A model generated the notes under the pieces. That model made no database searches and had not been told where the DNA came from. It was given only the letters and a program-made list of their open reading frames with translations. The translations under genes and the position numbers were made by a program. Below are positions 36,304 to 46,396 of a stretch of DNA of 64,000 nucleotides, piece after piece (the stretch's first letter is position 1; every line of letters starts with the position of its first letter). This DNA is from Chitinophaga sancti (lineage in GTDB: Bacteria; Bacteroidota; Bacteroidia; Chitinophagales; Chitinophagaceae): contig NZ_CP139247.1 of assembly GCF_034087045.1 (NCBI RefSeq), forward strand, positions 3,436,001 to 3,500,000. Direction: 5' to 3'.

Positions 36304-39300
36304 CTAATACTGCTGTGAATACGGCTTTTCCCTCCACCTCCTTTAATTTGAAAGCGATAGACAGGATGGAGGATTGGCCACATTTGTAATAATGTATAGC
36401 AGATGATTCTTCTTTTTCAAACAGGATTGTTTCCAGCAGATTAAGCCCCGCTTTCTTAATGCTCTCCATGATTCCCCAGATGCGGGTTCCGGCTACGGAA
36501 AGCTCTTCTCCGGTATGGGTACTGACAAACCGGGCCAGCTCATAACGTTCTTTCCCCAGCAATGTTTCTTTAAAAGAAGTTACTTTTTCAAGATCACAAC
36601 CTATTTTATAATCAGCTTGTAGCTGCAGGGTCAGGTCTTGCAGGTGGGTCCTGGAAACAAAGCTATTTTTGAGAGAGGGCTTGCCATCATAGCGCCGGAG
36701 AATGTAGTCCTGTCGACGCCAGTCCGTGCTATCCTGCTGACCGCTGATTTCATCCATACGTCGCTGGGCAATGACTTCAATCAGTACCAAAGGAAGTACA
36801 GGATCTTTTTGTGGTGTGAAAGATTGGAAGGTTACCTGGTCCCAATATTCCACGGGCTGCCCCTCTTCATCCAGCAGCAATAGGTCATAAGTGTATAGAT
36901 TGCCTGATTTTGATATTTCTTTTGCTTCGATGCGGTGAACCGTTTTTGTACTGACCGTATATATTCTTTTCACACCTGTTGGCAATAATCTGTAATCAGG
37001 TACACAGGCCTGTATACAATGTAACGCAGCATCTCTTGCTACAGGAGAAGTGGAGAGTATTTCCGGAGAAAGAAACTCGCCAAAGTAGTTGACGTTGGTA
37101 GACGGTTGTAAGGTTACCCCGCATTGATAAGGAGATAAAGCATCATAATGATCAATCACCTGGAAAATGCCCCGGTGGAAAAGCAACTGACCATAGAGGT
37201 CTTCAGCGACATTCAGATCCGGCATATTACTGTCGGTAAGAATAAATGGCTTGATCGCGGCCGGTTTTACAGTGATATATGTTTCAAAATGATCTTTGCC
37301 GTAACCGGTGGCGCTGCTTCTAAGTACAATTTTTATCACATCTGGCGATAAGCGTAAAGCGATCACTCTAATAGTTTGTGTCTCGCCTTCTTCCAATATG
37401 ATCGGGTAACTGAAACTTGTATCAAGGAAGATATAATTGCTCTCTGCAGGGAAAAAAGCAGCAGCTACCTGCCGCATACACTCCAACCCCATGACGGCAG
37501 GAAACACATATCCCCCGTTGAGCATGTGGTCTTTCAGGTACAAATCATTGATAGCAGACAGTTCAAACTCAGTTATTAGTTCAATACCGGGATATAACAG
37601 TCGCACATGTCCCAGAAAACGATATAAGGGCAACGTAAGCGGTGGTGTCTTCAGCGTCTCCATTTTACCGTAACGCCCGGAGATAATGAGGTTATGTCCG
37701 GAAGGGAAATTTTCCATCCACGACATAAATATATCGACGCCTTTTTCCAGGCTGATTGGTTGAATGCCTTGTTGCATCAGGTTTTCCATCACTCCCAGAT
37801 GTTCTCCCATACCAGCACCGCTCCACACAGACCATTCCGCATTCAAAGAGAAACATGCTGGATGAGTAGAAGCATAATTAGCAACTTCTTCTCTCAGCCA
37901 TTCATTGGCCAGTGCATAGTCGGCATTACCATTCATCCCACTTTCTGCTATCACTGATCCAAAAGTGATCAGTAATTTAAGGTCACTGTTTACCAGGTTT
38001 CGGAACCCATCTATCTTCACATTAACAGTGGCATGCAAATCATTAGCAGTTAATTTGAACCATGGAGTAGGTATGTTCCTGCCTGCGCCATGTATAACGC
38101 CTGTGACCGGGCCCAATCTAACACTAGCTGTCTGTATCACTTTGCTGATCGCTTTTTCGTCGCAGATATCCACACTGTGGTATTCATAAGTGATACCCGC
38201 TGCATCAAATCGTTCCAGGCTTTGGCTAAGGCGATCGTCATTGGTTGCACGACCTATCAATAATAACTTTACACCATATTTGGTAGCTAATGATAAAGCA
38301 CATTCCGCTGTAATACCCTTTGCGCCACCGCTGACTAATATGACATCCTTCTCTGTGAGCGGCACCTGGCCACGGGAAGGATAATTAAATACAGGACAGA
38401 ACATGGGTGTATAGCGAACACCTTCTATATACTTTACTTCCGTAAAGCCTTTATTGGCATTTACTTCACTGTTGATAAGAGTTGCGTCTGGTACTACATC
38501 AGTATTGATAACCACACAGCGTAGTCCTTTTTTATCAAGGAAAAGGCTTTTGACAAATCCGGTTACCAATGGGCGATCCTGTACAATAACCAGCAGATCC
38601 TTCTCCTGCAGAGATGTTAAAACGGCTGGCAGCATGTCCAACACATCGCTATGTGAACAACCAATAAGATTTAGGAATATACCATCAGCCGCAGGCTGGG
38701 AGTCCACTTTAAGTGGTGTGTTGATATATGATGTATGAAAGAAATGTACCCATGGCTCAATGCCCGGCAACTGATCTGTTCGCGGTGCATCATTCATTTG
38801 GGATACAGACAATACAGCTACCACTTCCGCAATACTGGCATTGGCATATTCGGTTGGAATGCCTTGCATGACAATTTTCTGGCTGGAAGCAAATCCAGCA
38901 ATCAATTGGCCAACCTGTAAGGAATTCAAATGGAGGTCATCCAGAAAGCGGGCATTGATATCAATCTCTGCTACTGGTAATTCCAGCTTTTGTGCGATCA
39001 ATGCGCTGAAAGATGCCAGTAGTCCGGTATCCTGTTGAGGCGCTTCTACTGGCATATTACCGACAGTGATGGAAGTATCGTCCTCACAGGGATTGGCTAT
39101 GAACCTGGCCTGCCAGTTGATGTCAAATTGCTTAATTGGCCGGTCTTTGATGAAGATATCAAGCTGTATATCTGTACCGGCAGTCCAGATCAGGCCTGCT
39201 GTTTCACACAATCCCTGTGTGGTTTGACCATCCATCGTAATGGCAGCCACAGGTTTCTTCGTAAGATCTCTGGCAATTGGTGTAAGCGTTTTATCTCCTC

Positions 39301-41701
39301 CTACCTCCACCCATAGATCCACCAAATCATCAGCCTGTTGAAAAGCAGGCATAAATAAAACAGGATTGCTCAGCTGTCGTATCAGGTTTTCTTTCATATC
39401 ATCTGAGGAGCTGACAGTAGAGATCATCTTCCGGGAAGGCTTTTGCATGGACAGTTCGCTGACCACTTCACGTAAGCGATCTTCTACCTTTTTCATCCTG
39501 CTGTTGTGAAATGCATAACGGACAGGTAATAACATCGAAGGGACCTTTTGTGACAGCAGGTAGGCTTTACAGGCATTGATATTATCAGCAGTACCTGATA
39601 AGACTGTTTGTGTAGGTGAATTAACAGCTGCAATTTCCACATTCTTCACTGTAATTCGGTCAGCTGGTAGTGGAACTATGAGCATTAAGCCGTCAATACC
39701 TGGGGTATCTTGCATGATCTCACCCCGTTTTTGGGCCAGCTGTATAGCTTGTTCTTCACGCAGATAACCACTCCAGTGCAATGCTGATATTTCGCCCAGG
39801 CTATGTCCTATGCCCACTTCGGCCTGCACACCTAATTGTTCCAGGATGCGTAATCCAATCATCGATGTACCGACAATGCCAGCCTGGATCATATCCAGCT
39901 GCTGACTGTTTTCGTTGCCGGCAGGATAACTTTCAGGTATAGCTATTTGCTTAAAGCGTCCTGCAGTAGCAAATCGTTTACTTCCCTGACCGGGGAATAA
40001 AAACCCGATACGGGATTTAGTGGTGCCTGCATTGTAGTAAAATCCCTTATTTTCTATAAAATCATGCCCCTGCGTTATGAGGTGTATCAATTTGCCGAGT
40101 TTCATCGAGAGTTCTGCCGGCGAAGCAGCTACTACCGCTGCTCTGAATGAAGCAGGTTGTAATTGTTTCATCAGGTGCGTACTCAGGTCACCCAGTTCTG
40201 CAAAAGACAACGCCCCAACATAAGTGTTGACCATATCCAGTTGCGCCAGCAGTAACTCCGGAGTGGTGGCTGCAAACAGGAATAGCTCGGTGTCCGGGGC
40301 AGCAGGAATCGCTACACGAACCGGCATTGTGGGCTGATATTCTTCTATAGTGATATGTGTATTGATACCACCAAACCCCATTGCACTCACACTTGCTCTC
40401 ATCGCTTCCTTCTCCGCATAAGGGATGGCTTTAAATGGAAGGTTCAGGGCTGTGCCATCCAGTAAGTTATTTTTATTCCGGCAACCGGTCACCGGGGGGA
40501 TGATCCGGTTTTTAACGACATTTATGATTTTAATAAACCCGGCAATACCTGCAGCAGCTTTTGTATGTCCTATATTACCTTTTACAGAACCGATATAATG
40601 CGCGGAAGTTGTGTTTCTAATTTTGCCAAGCAGGGTCTGTAATTCAACCTGGTCACCGACTAGCGTACCTGTTCCATGTCCTTCAAAATAAGCGACTTTA
40701 TCCGGCTGATAACCTGCCTTGGCGTAAGCTCTTTCCATGGCCAGCGTCTGACCATTGACAGAAGGGCGTGTCAAACCTCCCTGTCCATCAGAAGAAATTC
40801 CATATCCTTTGATAAGACCGTGGACCTTTAAATTATTGGAAATCGCAAAAGACAGCGTGGAAAGGACCACAAAACCACATCCTTCACCCGGCCAGAAGCC
40901 ATTGGCATCTTTATCATAGATCAGCATCTCCTTCGAGGCAAGAGCACCAGCTCTTGAAAAGCCTACCAGCTCAAAAGGATCCAGGCTCAGGTCTACGCCT
41001 CCGGCAATACAGACTTCATTATCTCCTGCGGCAATATGCCGGCAGGCATCTATCACCGCCAGCAAAGAAGAGCTGCAGGCTCCATCGACTGTATAACCAC
41101 CACCATGAAAATCGTAGTAATTACATATTCTCCCCGCGATGGTATTGGATAAACCGCCCGCCAACGAATCTTCGAACATTCTGGGGAAAGCAGACTTATA
41201 ATCTGCCTCCATATCCTGCATAAAGGTCGCCAGCATATCCGGGTTCAGATCCAGTTTATGCAGGTTGGCCATGAGCTTTCGTTGTACATAAGGCCAGCGT
41301 AAACGCATTGTATTCGCTCTGGAAAATTCCCCTGTCAGCGTATTCCCTACATACACGCCTACCTGGTCTTTCGGGAGCTGGTTATTTTGCAATAAACCCG
41401 CATCCTCCATAGCTTCAGAGGCTACATCCAGGGCCAACCAATGGGTAAGGTCTGTGCCCCGGAACACTTCTCCTGATATATTATATTTCTTCCTGTCAAA
41501 GGCATAATTACTCAATACGGCTGCCATAACAGTACGTATTTTATCATCATCCTTATCTGAAAAATACGCGGCGTTCAATCTCACATCCGGAATTTTCCGG
41601 AAGGCTCTTCGTTGCGCCAGGATATTTCCCCAAAACTCCTGGTAGCTATTTGCATCAGGATATTTACAGGCCATTCCGATAATCGCTATTTCATTTTTCA
41701 T
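36266..41701 (-). CDS. Enediyne-type iterative polyketide synthase (PKSE)
   Basis: The 1811-residue synthase carries the PKSE domain order. KS (about 3-455): C209 in DGACSSS, H342 in GHGTGT, H379 in KGNIGHT. AT (about 562-820): FPGQGS, S634 in GHSLGE, H732. ACP: S927 in DLHLNSL. KR (about 1115-1300): SGGAKG at 1124, S1249, Y1262. Double-hotdog DH (about 1370-1620): H1392 in DHMLNGG, D1557 and H1561. Integrated phosphopantetheinyl transferase (about 1690-1800): D1703 and E1705 in GCDLE, then WGIMESIKK. All catalytic residues look intact, so it should charge its own ACP and build a polyene iteratively. DLTHWLALDV and NTLTGEFSRAN near residues 84-130 are PKSE hallmarks. It overlaps UNBU by 11 bases. 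Confidence 0.95.
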   Translation of the reverse strand: MKNEIAIIGMACKYPDANSYQEFWGNILAQRRAFRKIPDVRLNAAYFSDKDDDKIRTVMAAVLSNYAFDRKKYNISGEVFRGTDLTHWLALDVASEAMEDAGLLQNNQLPKDQVGVYVGNTLTGEFSRANTMRLRWPYVQRKLMANLHKLDLNPDMLATFMQDMEADYKSAFPRMFEDSLAGGLSNTIAGRICNYYDFHGGGYTVDGACSSSLLAVIDACRHIAAGDNEVCIAGGVDLSLDPFELVGFSRAGALASKEMLIYDKDANGFWPGEGCGFVVLSTLSFAISNNLKVHGLIKGYGISSDGQGGLTRPSVNGQTLAMERAYAKAGYQPDKVAYFEGHGTGTLVGDQVELQTLLGKIRNTTSAHYIGSVKGNIGHTKAAAGIAGFIKIINVVKNRIIPPVTGCRNKNNLLDGTALNLPFKAIPYAEKEAMRASVSAMGFGGINTHITIEEYQPTMPVRVAIPAAPDTELFLFAATTPELLLAQLDMVNTYVGALSFAELGDLSTHLMKQLQPASFRAAVVAASPAELSMKLGKLIHLITQGHDFIENKGFYYNAGTTKSRIGFLFPGQGSKRFATAGRFKQIAIPESYPAGNENSQQLDMIQAGIVGTSMIGLRILEQLGVQAEVGIGHSLGEISALHWSGYLREEQAIQLAQKRGEIMQDTPGIDGLMLIVPLPADRITVKNVEIAAVNSPTQTVLSGTADNINACKAYLLSQKVPSMLLPVRYAFHNSRMKKVEDRLREVVSELSMQKPSRKMISTVSSSDDMKENLIRQLSNPVLFMPAFQQADDLVDLWVEVGGDKTLTPIARDLTKKPVAAITMDGQTTQGLCETAGLIWTAGTDIQLDIFIKDRPIKQFDINWQARFIANPCEDDTSITVGNMPVEAPQQDTGLLASFSALIAQKLELPVAEIDINARFLDDLHLNSLQVGQLIAGFASSQKIVMQGIPTEYANASIAEVVAVLSVSQMNDAPRTDQLPGIEPWVHFFHTSYINTPLKVDSQPAADGIFLNLIGCSHSDVLDMLPAVLTSLQEKDLLVIVQDRPLVTGFVKSLFLDKKGLRCVVINTDVVPDATLINSEVNANKGFTEVKYIEGVRYTPMFCPVFNYPSRGQVPLTEKDVILVSGGAKGITAECALSLATKYGVKLLLIGRATNDDRLSQSLERFDAAGITYEYHSVDICDEKAISKVIQTASVRLGPVTGVIHGAGRNIPTPWFKLTANDLHATVNVKIDGFRNLVNSDLKLLITFGSVIAESGMNGNADYALANEWLREEVANYASTHPACFSLNAEWSVWSGAGMGEHLGVMENLMQQGIQPISLEKGVDIFMSWMENFPSGHNLIISGRYGKMETLKTPPLTLPLYRFLGHVRLLYPGIELITEFELSAINDLYLKDHMLNGGYVFPAVMGLECMRQVAAAFFPAESNYIFLDTSFSYPIILEEGETQTIRVIALRLSPDVIKIVLRSSATGYGKDHFETYITVKPAAIKPFILTDSNMPDLNVAEDLYGQLLFHRGIFQVIDHYDALSPYQCGVTLQPSTNVNYFGEFLSPEILSTSPVARDAALHCIQACVPDYRLLPTGVKRIYTVSTKTVHRIEAKEISKSGNLYTYDLLLLDEEGQPVEYWDQVTFQSFTPQKDPVLPLVLIEVIAQRRMDEISGQQDSTDWRRQDYILRRYDGKPSLKNSFVSRTHLQDLTLQLQADYKIGCDLEKVTSFKETLLGKERYELARFVSTHTGEELSVAGTRIWGIMESIKKAGLNLLETILFEKEESSAIHYYKCGQSSILSIAFKLKEVEGKAVFTAVLGDIHKNVYSEKI

Positions 41702-42608
41702 ATGTTAACCCGCTTGAAGAAATATTTAACCGGGGCGATAATGCGTATTTAGCAGCGCCTACCTTTGGAATACTGAGCAGTATGCCTCTCAGGATACATA
41801 CAATAAACAACGCAAAGAACAACCCGAATACCACATGGAAAATCATCAGCAAACCATACACCATGGCTACAGAAAATGCATACAGCATTTGTTCGATAAT
41901 ACCGGAAGGGGTAGTGGCAGGATCAGAGATCATATAAAATGTGAATAACAGAAACGCCACACCTGTACACGGTAGTAAAGCAGCTGTCAGTGATACATCA
42001 AAGAAGATGCTTCTTAGCACGGCCTGTGCCACAAAGCCTGTGAGCCAGGCAAGGATCAGTGGTATTCTGCCGGTGAATTTGAAATTCAGGAATGTTCCAG
42101 CTGTCACCAGAATAGCAGGAATGATCCAATCTCCCCAGCCAGTCACATTTTCCGTGAACATATATGGGGGTGAAATGCCGACCCATGAAAACATGATCAA
42201 TGTCAGTGCAATGCCTGTATTGGAAGGATTAAGGAAATGTCTTGATTTGCCATTGATGATGATCCTGAAAATCACTTTTGAACTAATAGCTGCTGCAGAT
42301 GCAAATACTATCGGTGATAAATCGCTGTTGGCAAATAACAACATAGAAGTGGCCATCCCTGTAATATGTGCTGGCAACAGGAAGTTGACAAGATTTTTCC
42401 AGCTACCGCTAAAACGGGGGGGCTTATGATTAGCGGTTGCAAAAAGGTATTCATACAACAATTCCAGTGAATAGGTGGTCGCTAATGCTGCCAGCGGATA
42501 TGCCCATGATTGTTCAAAACCAAGGAAGAAATGTCCGGCAATGTTGAGTACAGTGATAGCTAGTGCAAATCTTCTTAACGCGGGAAGCGGGTTATACACT
42601 TTTTCCAT
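41691..42608 (-). CDS. UNBU-like enediyne-cassette membrane protein (RnfD/NQR2-like)
   Basis: This 305-residue protein has about nine hydrophobic segments and resembles the NqrB/RnfD flavin-binding membrane subunit. It keeps the conserved HFLNPSNTGIALTLIMFSWVG, YMISDPATTPSG and AYPLAALATTYSLELLYEYL patterns. UNBU is one of five genes always found with the enediyne PKS; its exact role is unknown, possibly electron transfer or export. It starts 5 bases after UNBV and overlaps the PKS start, which supports translational coupling. Confidence 0.9.
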   Translation of the reverse strand: MEKVYNPLPALRRFALAITVLNIAGHFFLGFEQSWAYPLAALATTYSLELLYEYLFATANHKPPRFSGSWKNLVNFLLPAHITGMATSMLLFANSDLSPIVFASAAAISSKVIFRIIINGKSRHFLNPSNTGIALTLIMFSWVGISPPYMFTENVTGWGDWIIPAILVTAGTFLNFKFTGRIPLILAWLTGFVAQAVLRSIFFDVSLTAALLPCTGVAFLLFTFYMISDPATTPSGIIEQMLYAFSVAMVYGLLMIFHVVFGLFFALFIVCILRGILLSIPKVGAAKYALSPRLNISSSGLTYEK

Positions 42609-42613
42609 GTAGA

Positions 42614-44455
42614 TTAGTTTGATAGGGTGATCGTATTCCAGCCTTCTTTAGCGGCAAATACCTGCTGTTGGCTTTTTCCACTATTGTCCAGGTATTTTAT
42701 TTCGAGATGCATATGCTTTGTGGTGGCATTCTTCAGGCCAAAGAAGATATCAGTTGTGTTTCTGCCTGAATGACCATTGCCACCATCGACAAAGCTGGTT
42801 TGCTTTAACTGGGTGCCTTCATATAAGCGGACAATGGCGCCAATAGCGGGTCTTAAACAGGAATCATTTACCGGTAGCAAAACCCTTAAGCCGATAAAGC
42901 CATTCTTACCTTTGTAGTTGTTCTGGTAGTAATAGGAAGTCTCCCATTGGTTGGCGACTACAAAGTCCAGGTCTCCATCATAATCCAGGTCACCCACTGA
43001 GATGCCACGGGAAATCTGTGTATCATCCATACCCAGTTCAGCAGCGAGATCATAGAATTGACCGGATACGGACCTGACAAAAAAAGGATGGTGATAATGC
43101 CCGGACAGGTCATCTCCCAGTATGAAATTGGGCCATGAAGCCGGGTAGGCCAGCAGATCGTCATTACCTAAAGCCAGCTCCTGCAGCTCCGGCCAGCGAT
43201 CGGCAGTACCTTTCATAAAACCGGTTGCCTGAATGGCTTCGTTGACACCATCATTGTTGAAATCTCCCAATTTCGAATCCCATCCCCAGGAACTTCTTGA
43301 TAAACCCAGTTCTTCACTTTGGTTGACGAAGGGTGCAATACCTCTGTTGAATTTGTCTATCTCACCAGTGTTGATGAAAGCAAAATGCGATTCTTCCAGT
43401 GCATATTCAGCGGCAATATTGCTGACGTAGATATCCAGTAAGCCATCGCTGTTGATATCGCCTATTCCGGCGCCCATTCCTTTATATGAGTCCTTGCCTA
43501 AAACGCTGGAAGCAGTTGTAGTCAGTTTACGTTCACCGTACAGTAGCTTAAATTTTAACCGGCCGGGAACCGACTGGTTAAGCAGGAATTTATCCGGCCC
43601 AAAGTCATTGGCCAGGTATAGTTCGGGTAGCATGTCACCATTAAGGTCTACAGCAGCAACAGCCAGTGTCCAGTCTTCCGGGTTTTTGATACCATCAGAC
43701 CATGTTTTATCTTCAGTAAAGACAGCGTTTTGCAGTTCAACACCTTTACACAGGAAGAAGTGATTTTTTCCGCCATTTGCTGCTCTCGACATGGAGTGCT
43801 GCATGGTCTGGTCCTGGTCAGGTGCTACATTGTCCAGTACACGGGAGCCATCAGGGAAGTAGTTGGTGATGAGGATATCCACTTTGCCATCGCCGTCAAA
43901 ATCAGCGAGTGTAGCTGCATTGGAGAACCATCTTTCACCGCTTGTCACCAGTTCAGTCTCTTTGAAGCCAATGCTGTCGGCGTAGAAAATAACAGGCGTT
44001 CTGCCCCAGTAATAGACGAGTATATCGGTTTTGCCATCAGCATTGAAATCATAAGTGAGGGAGCCCATTGGGGCCATAGTAGCTGAGTCATAAGGCAGGA
44101 GCTTTACATCCAGTCTTACAGGTGGCTCCCTTTTTTTGATAGAAGAGATGAGCACTGCATCAAACCGGGGGTCTACGTGTATGATATCATCACTGCGGCC
44201 ATCATTGTCAAGATCGGCAATCGTCACCGCAGCACCTACGGAAGAGATCCATGCGGCTATATTTTTATATTGCGGGTGTACATTCCGGATTAATTTCGGT
44301 GTTCCTTCTGTCACAGGCAGGTCCATTCTCGAAAAGGAGAAATCAGTGGCCAGCGTTGCTCTTTCTGCTGGTGTAAGCTGCGCTTTTCTGGCAAAAATGA
44401 AACATACACATACGACGATGACGGCCAGTGCTTTGATCAGGTAATTGTTAATCAT
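42614..44455 (-). CDS. UNBV-like protein (FG-GAP repeats with ASPIC/UnbV domain)
   Basis: The 613-residue protein has an N-terminal membrane/signal helix (about 6-22). Repeated Asp-rich FG-GAP/VCBS calcium-binding loops follow: DLDNDGRSD, DFNADGKTD, DFDGDGKVD, DINSDGLLD, DFNNDGVNE, DLDYDGDLD. The C-terminal ASPIC/UnbV domain (about 510-613) includes FVDGGNGHSGRNTTDIFFGL. It is exported and probably forms a beta-propeller. UNBV is part of the conserved enediyne warhead cassette but has no known reaction. One base separates it from the UNBL stop. Confidence 0.9.
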   Translation of the reverse strand: MINNYLIKALAVIVVCVCFIFARKAQLTPAERATLATDFSFSRMDLPVTEGTPKLIRNVHPQYKNIAAWISSVGAAVTIADLDNDGRSDDIIHVDPRFDAVLISSIKKREPPVRLDVKLLPYDSATMAPMGSLTYDFNADGKTDILVYYWGRTPVIFYADSIGFKETELVTSGERWFSNAATLADFDGDGKVDILITNYFPDGSRVLDNVAPDQDQTMQHSMSRAANGGKNHFFLCKGVELQNAVFTEDKTWSDGIKNPEDWTLAVAAVDLNGDMLPELYLANDFGPDKFLLNQSVPGRLKFKLLYGERKLTTTASSVLGKDSYKGMGAGIGDINSDGLLDIYVSNIAAEYALEESHFAFINTGEIDKFNRGIAPFVNQSEELGLSRSSWGWDSKLGDFNNDGVNEAIQATGFMKGTADRWPELQELALGNDDLLAYPASWPNFILGDDLSGHYHHPFFVRSVSGQFYDLAAELGMDDTQISRGISVGDLDYDGDLDFVVANQWETSYYYQNNYKGKNGFIGLRVLLPVNDSCLRPAIGAIVRLYEGTQLKQTSFVDGGNGHSGRNTTDIFFGLKNATTKHMHLEIKYLDNSGKSQQQVFAAKEGWNTITLSN

Positions 44456-44456
44456 A

Positions 44457-45392
44457 TTAAGCGATTAGGGTCTTTGAGTATAATTCTTCAGCGATCATTT
44501 TTCTCCAGGAGTAGTATTGCGTAAAAGCATCCTGTTGCGCATCCACTTTCAGAAGTGCCCGGTCGGTTATTTCGGCTACAGAGGACAGGCTATAACCAGT
44601 GATAGCGGCAATGGCGTTATTAGTATCTGCGGTGACCGTTTCAGCCCTTTCCCTGGCTTTGGCTGCAAATGCTACACCCTGTAAAAGGAAGGGCAGATGG
44701 GGGCCCGTATGGCCTTTTAAGCGCTGTAATTCGGTTGGTTGAGCACCGCCGGCATATACAGCAGCCAGTCCAACACCAGCCCACAGATCGGCATGATAAT
44801 GGGTAGGGAATGCATAGAGCGTTTTTGCCACGTTATCCACCTCTGTACCGCAGATGAACCAAAGAGCACGCCCTACACCCTGATAAAAAACATGTGTGGC
44901 AGCCTGGGAGAGTTTAGGCAATATTTGCTGCCGGATTATTTTTTCAGTTTTAAAATAGGCTTCGTGGAATCCATATCCATCGATGATCAGCCATCTTAAT
45001 AGGGGATCATAACGGGATAATATGTTTTCTACATGAAAAGGCAGTCTGGCATAAGCCCATCCTATACCAACATGCAGCATATATATATGATGGTTGCCTT
45101 TACCACTGAGAAAATCAGGAATGCACTTGTTCTGTTTGGCCTTAAAAGCATCTTTCACAGCCATGCCCATAGCAGCACCTTCATAGGAAAAACCTCTGAA
45201 CAGGTTTGTCTTCTGGTCCAGCGATCGGCATAACACGGCCTGGTCATCAATATCCAGGCAATGATGGTAACCATCCAGGAAAGCAATACCTATATTTTCC
45301 AGTAAGCTGGCAGCATGGGCATCCTTTACAAAAAATCCTCTCTTTTGCAGGGAGGCTTCTTCGTAGGATACCTTGAACAGGTTGTAGATCAT
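44457..45392 (-). CDS. UNBL-like protein (DUF1702)
   Basis: This 311-residue cytosolic protein matches DUF1702/UNBL over its length. Its N-terminus has KRGFFVKDAHAASLLENIGIAFLDGYH, followed by FRGFSYEGAAMGMAV, MLHVGIGWAYARL, DPLLRWLIIDGYGFHEAYFK and VGRALWFICG. The family is restricted largely to enediyne-type and a few other secondary-metabolite clusters, and its chemistry is unresolved. Its start overlaps the DUF1028 gene stop by four bases. Confidence 0.9.
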   Translation of the reverse strand: MIYNLFKVSYEEASLQKRGFFVKDAHAASLLENIGIAFLDGYHHCLDIDDQAVLCRSLDQKTNLFRGFSYEGAAMGMAVKDAFKAKQNKCIPDFLSGKGNHHIYMLHVGIGWAYARLPFHVENILSRYDPLLRWLIIDGYGFHEAYFKTEKIIRQQILPKLSQAATHVFYQGVGRALWFICGTEVDNVAKTLYAFPTHYHADLWAGVGLAAVYAGGAQPTELQRLKGHTGPHLPFLLQGVAFAAKARERAETVTADTNNAIAAITGYSLSSVAEITDRALLKVDAQQDAFTQYYSWRKMIAEELYSKTLIA

Positions 45393-46387
45393 AATTTTTC
45401 AATTCTTTTTAACAGCTCATATGGTACATTCAGTACGCCTGCGTTTACAATACGGGGCAGCATTTTAATTTTCCAGACGGGGTCCTGGCGGAACACTGTT
45501 TTGAACACATCGAGGGCACGATCATCCATTCCTTTATTAGCAAGTTCTACTGCATACCAGAACTTCATCTCGCTATTACCGGGATTTAATTTTTCAGCCT
45601 TATTGAAGGCTTCATCAGCAGCGTCGGGATCGTTTTTTTCCAGGTAGTAGTATCCCAAATTCACAGCATCGTAGGCTGTTTTAATGGTATAGATCCTTTT
45701 CAGTTCTTTGATAGGATCGGGGTTATCTTCCACCCTGATATCAACTTTACGGTCTAACCATATTTTTCCGGTAGGCTTCTTTCTTACAACGAGCAGGCAT
45801 GCTGATTGCTTTCCCCGGATATCACCACCGGCGTCTTGAGCGGCCTCCAAAGCAGCGATCATTCTAGCGGCCAGCGGGCCATCCGTTTGTTCATAAGCAG
45901 CAGCCATCATTTTCCACACGTCTTTACTTTCAGCGGTATTTGCCTGAACGGAGTAAAACCTACCCTGCTGATGACCGGCTTCCGCTACGCACATTTTACC
46001 AGTATTGACAGCGATATTGCCATTGGTATCGAGAATAGCCAACTGTCTTATATCTCTGGCAGGATCTGCCTGCAACAGTTTGTGCAATACACTGTCTGGC
46101 GATATACCCTTTTTCAGCAAGGCCAGGCCATTAGGTCCAAAGCCAATATTCACCACAGCCTGCGTAGCGATAATACCGGCCCCGGCTTCTCCCCATGCTA
46201 CTGTAGTACCTACAGAGAACCAGTGGGACTGAACGGCTATACCCATATCTCCTGTTTCCGGATCAAATGCTACAATCGAGAATGTATGCGCAAAAGGTTC
46301 TTCATTAATGTATTGTCCATGCATCCATTGAGGATGTATGAGCAGGTACATACAGATGAACAACACATGGAATCTGAATTTCACCAT
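45389..46387 (-). CDS. Secreted DUF1028 protein with C-terminal TPR-like repeats
   Basis: The 332-residue protein begins with a signal peptide (about 1-24, ending MHGQ). The DUF1028 domain (about 33-235) is clear: HTFSIVAFDPETGDMGIAVQSHWFSVG, WGEAGAGIIATQAVVNIGFGPNGL and DIRQLAILDTNGNIAVNTG. DUF1028 resembles N-terminal-nucleophile hydrolases. The last 90 residues hold about two TPR-like helix pairs (LGYYYLEKNDPDAADEAFNKAEKLNPGN). Its place directly before UNBL, with an overlapping stop, ties it to the pathway. It may be an amidase-like tailoring or protective enzyme, but that is inference. Confidence 0.82.
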   Translation of the reverse strand: MVKFRFHVLFICMYLLIHPQWMHGQYINEEPFAHTFSIVAFDPETGDMGIAVQSHWFSVGTTVAWGEAGAGIIATQAVVNIGFGPNGLALLKKGISPDSVLHKLLQADPARDIRQLAILDTNGNIAVNTGKMCVAEAGHQQGRFYSVQANTAESKDVWKMMAAAYEQTDGPLAARMIAALEAAQDAGGDIRGKQSACLLVVRKKPTGKIWLDRKVDIRVEDNPDPIKELKRIYTIKTAYDAVNLGYYYLEKNDPDAADEAFNKAEKLNPGNSEMKFWYAVELANKGMDDRALDVFKTVFRQDPVWKIKMLPRIVNAGVLNVPYELLKRIEKL

Positions 46388-46396
46388 AGGAATTAA

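Noticed and set aside
36266..41701. The synthase could be a polyunsaturated fatty acid (PfaA-like) or other iterative PKS
   Set aside because: A single ACP, the built-in phosphopantetheinyl transferase, enediyne-type motifs around residues 84-130, and UNBL, UNBV, UNBU and TEBC neighbours fit PKSE much better; PfaA has multiple ACPs and different partners.
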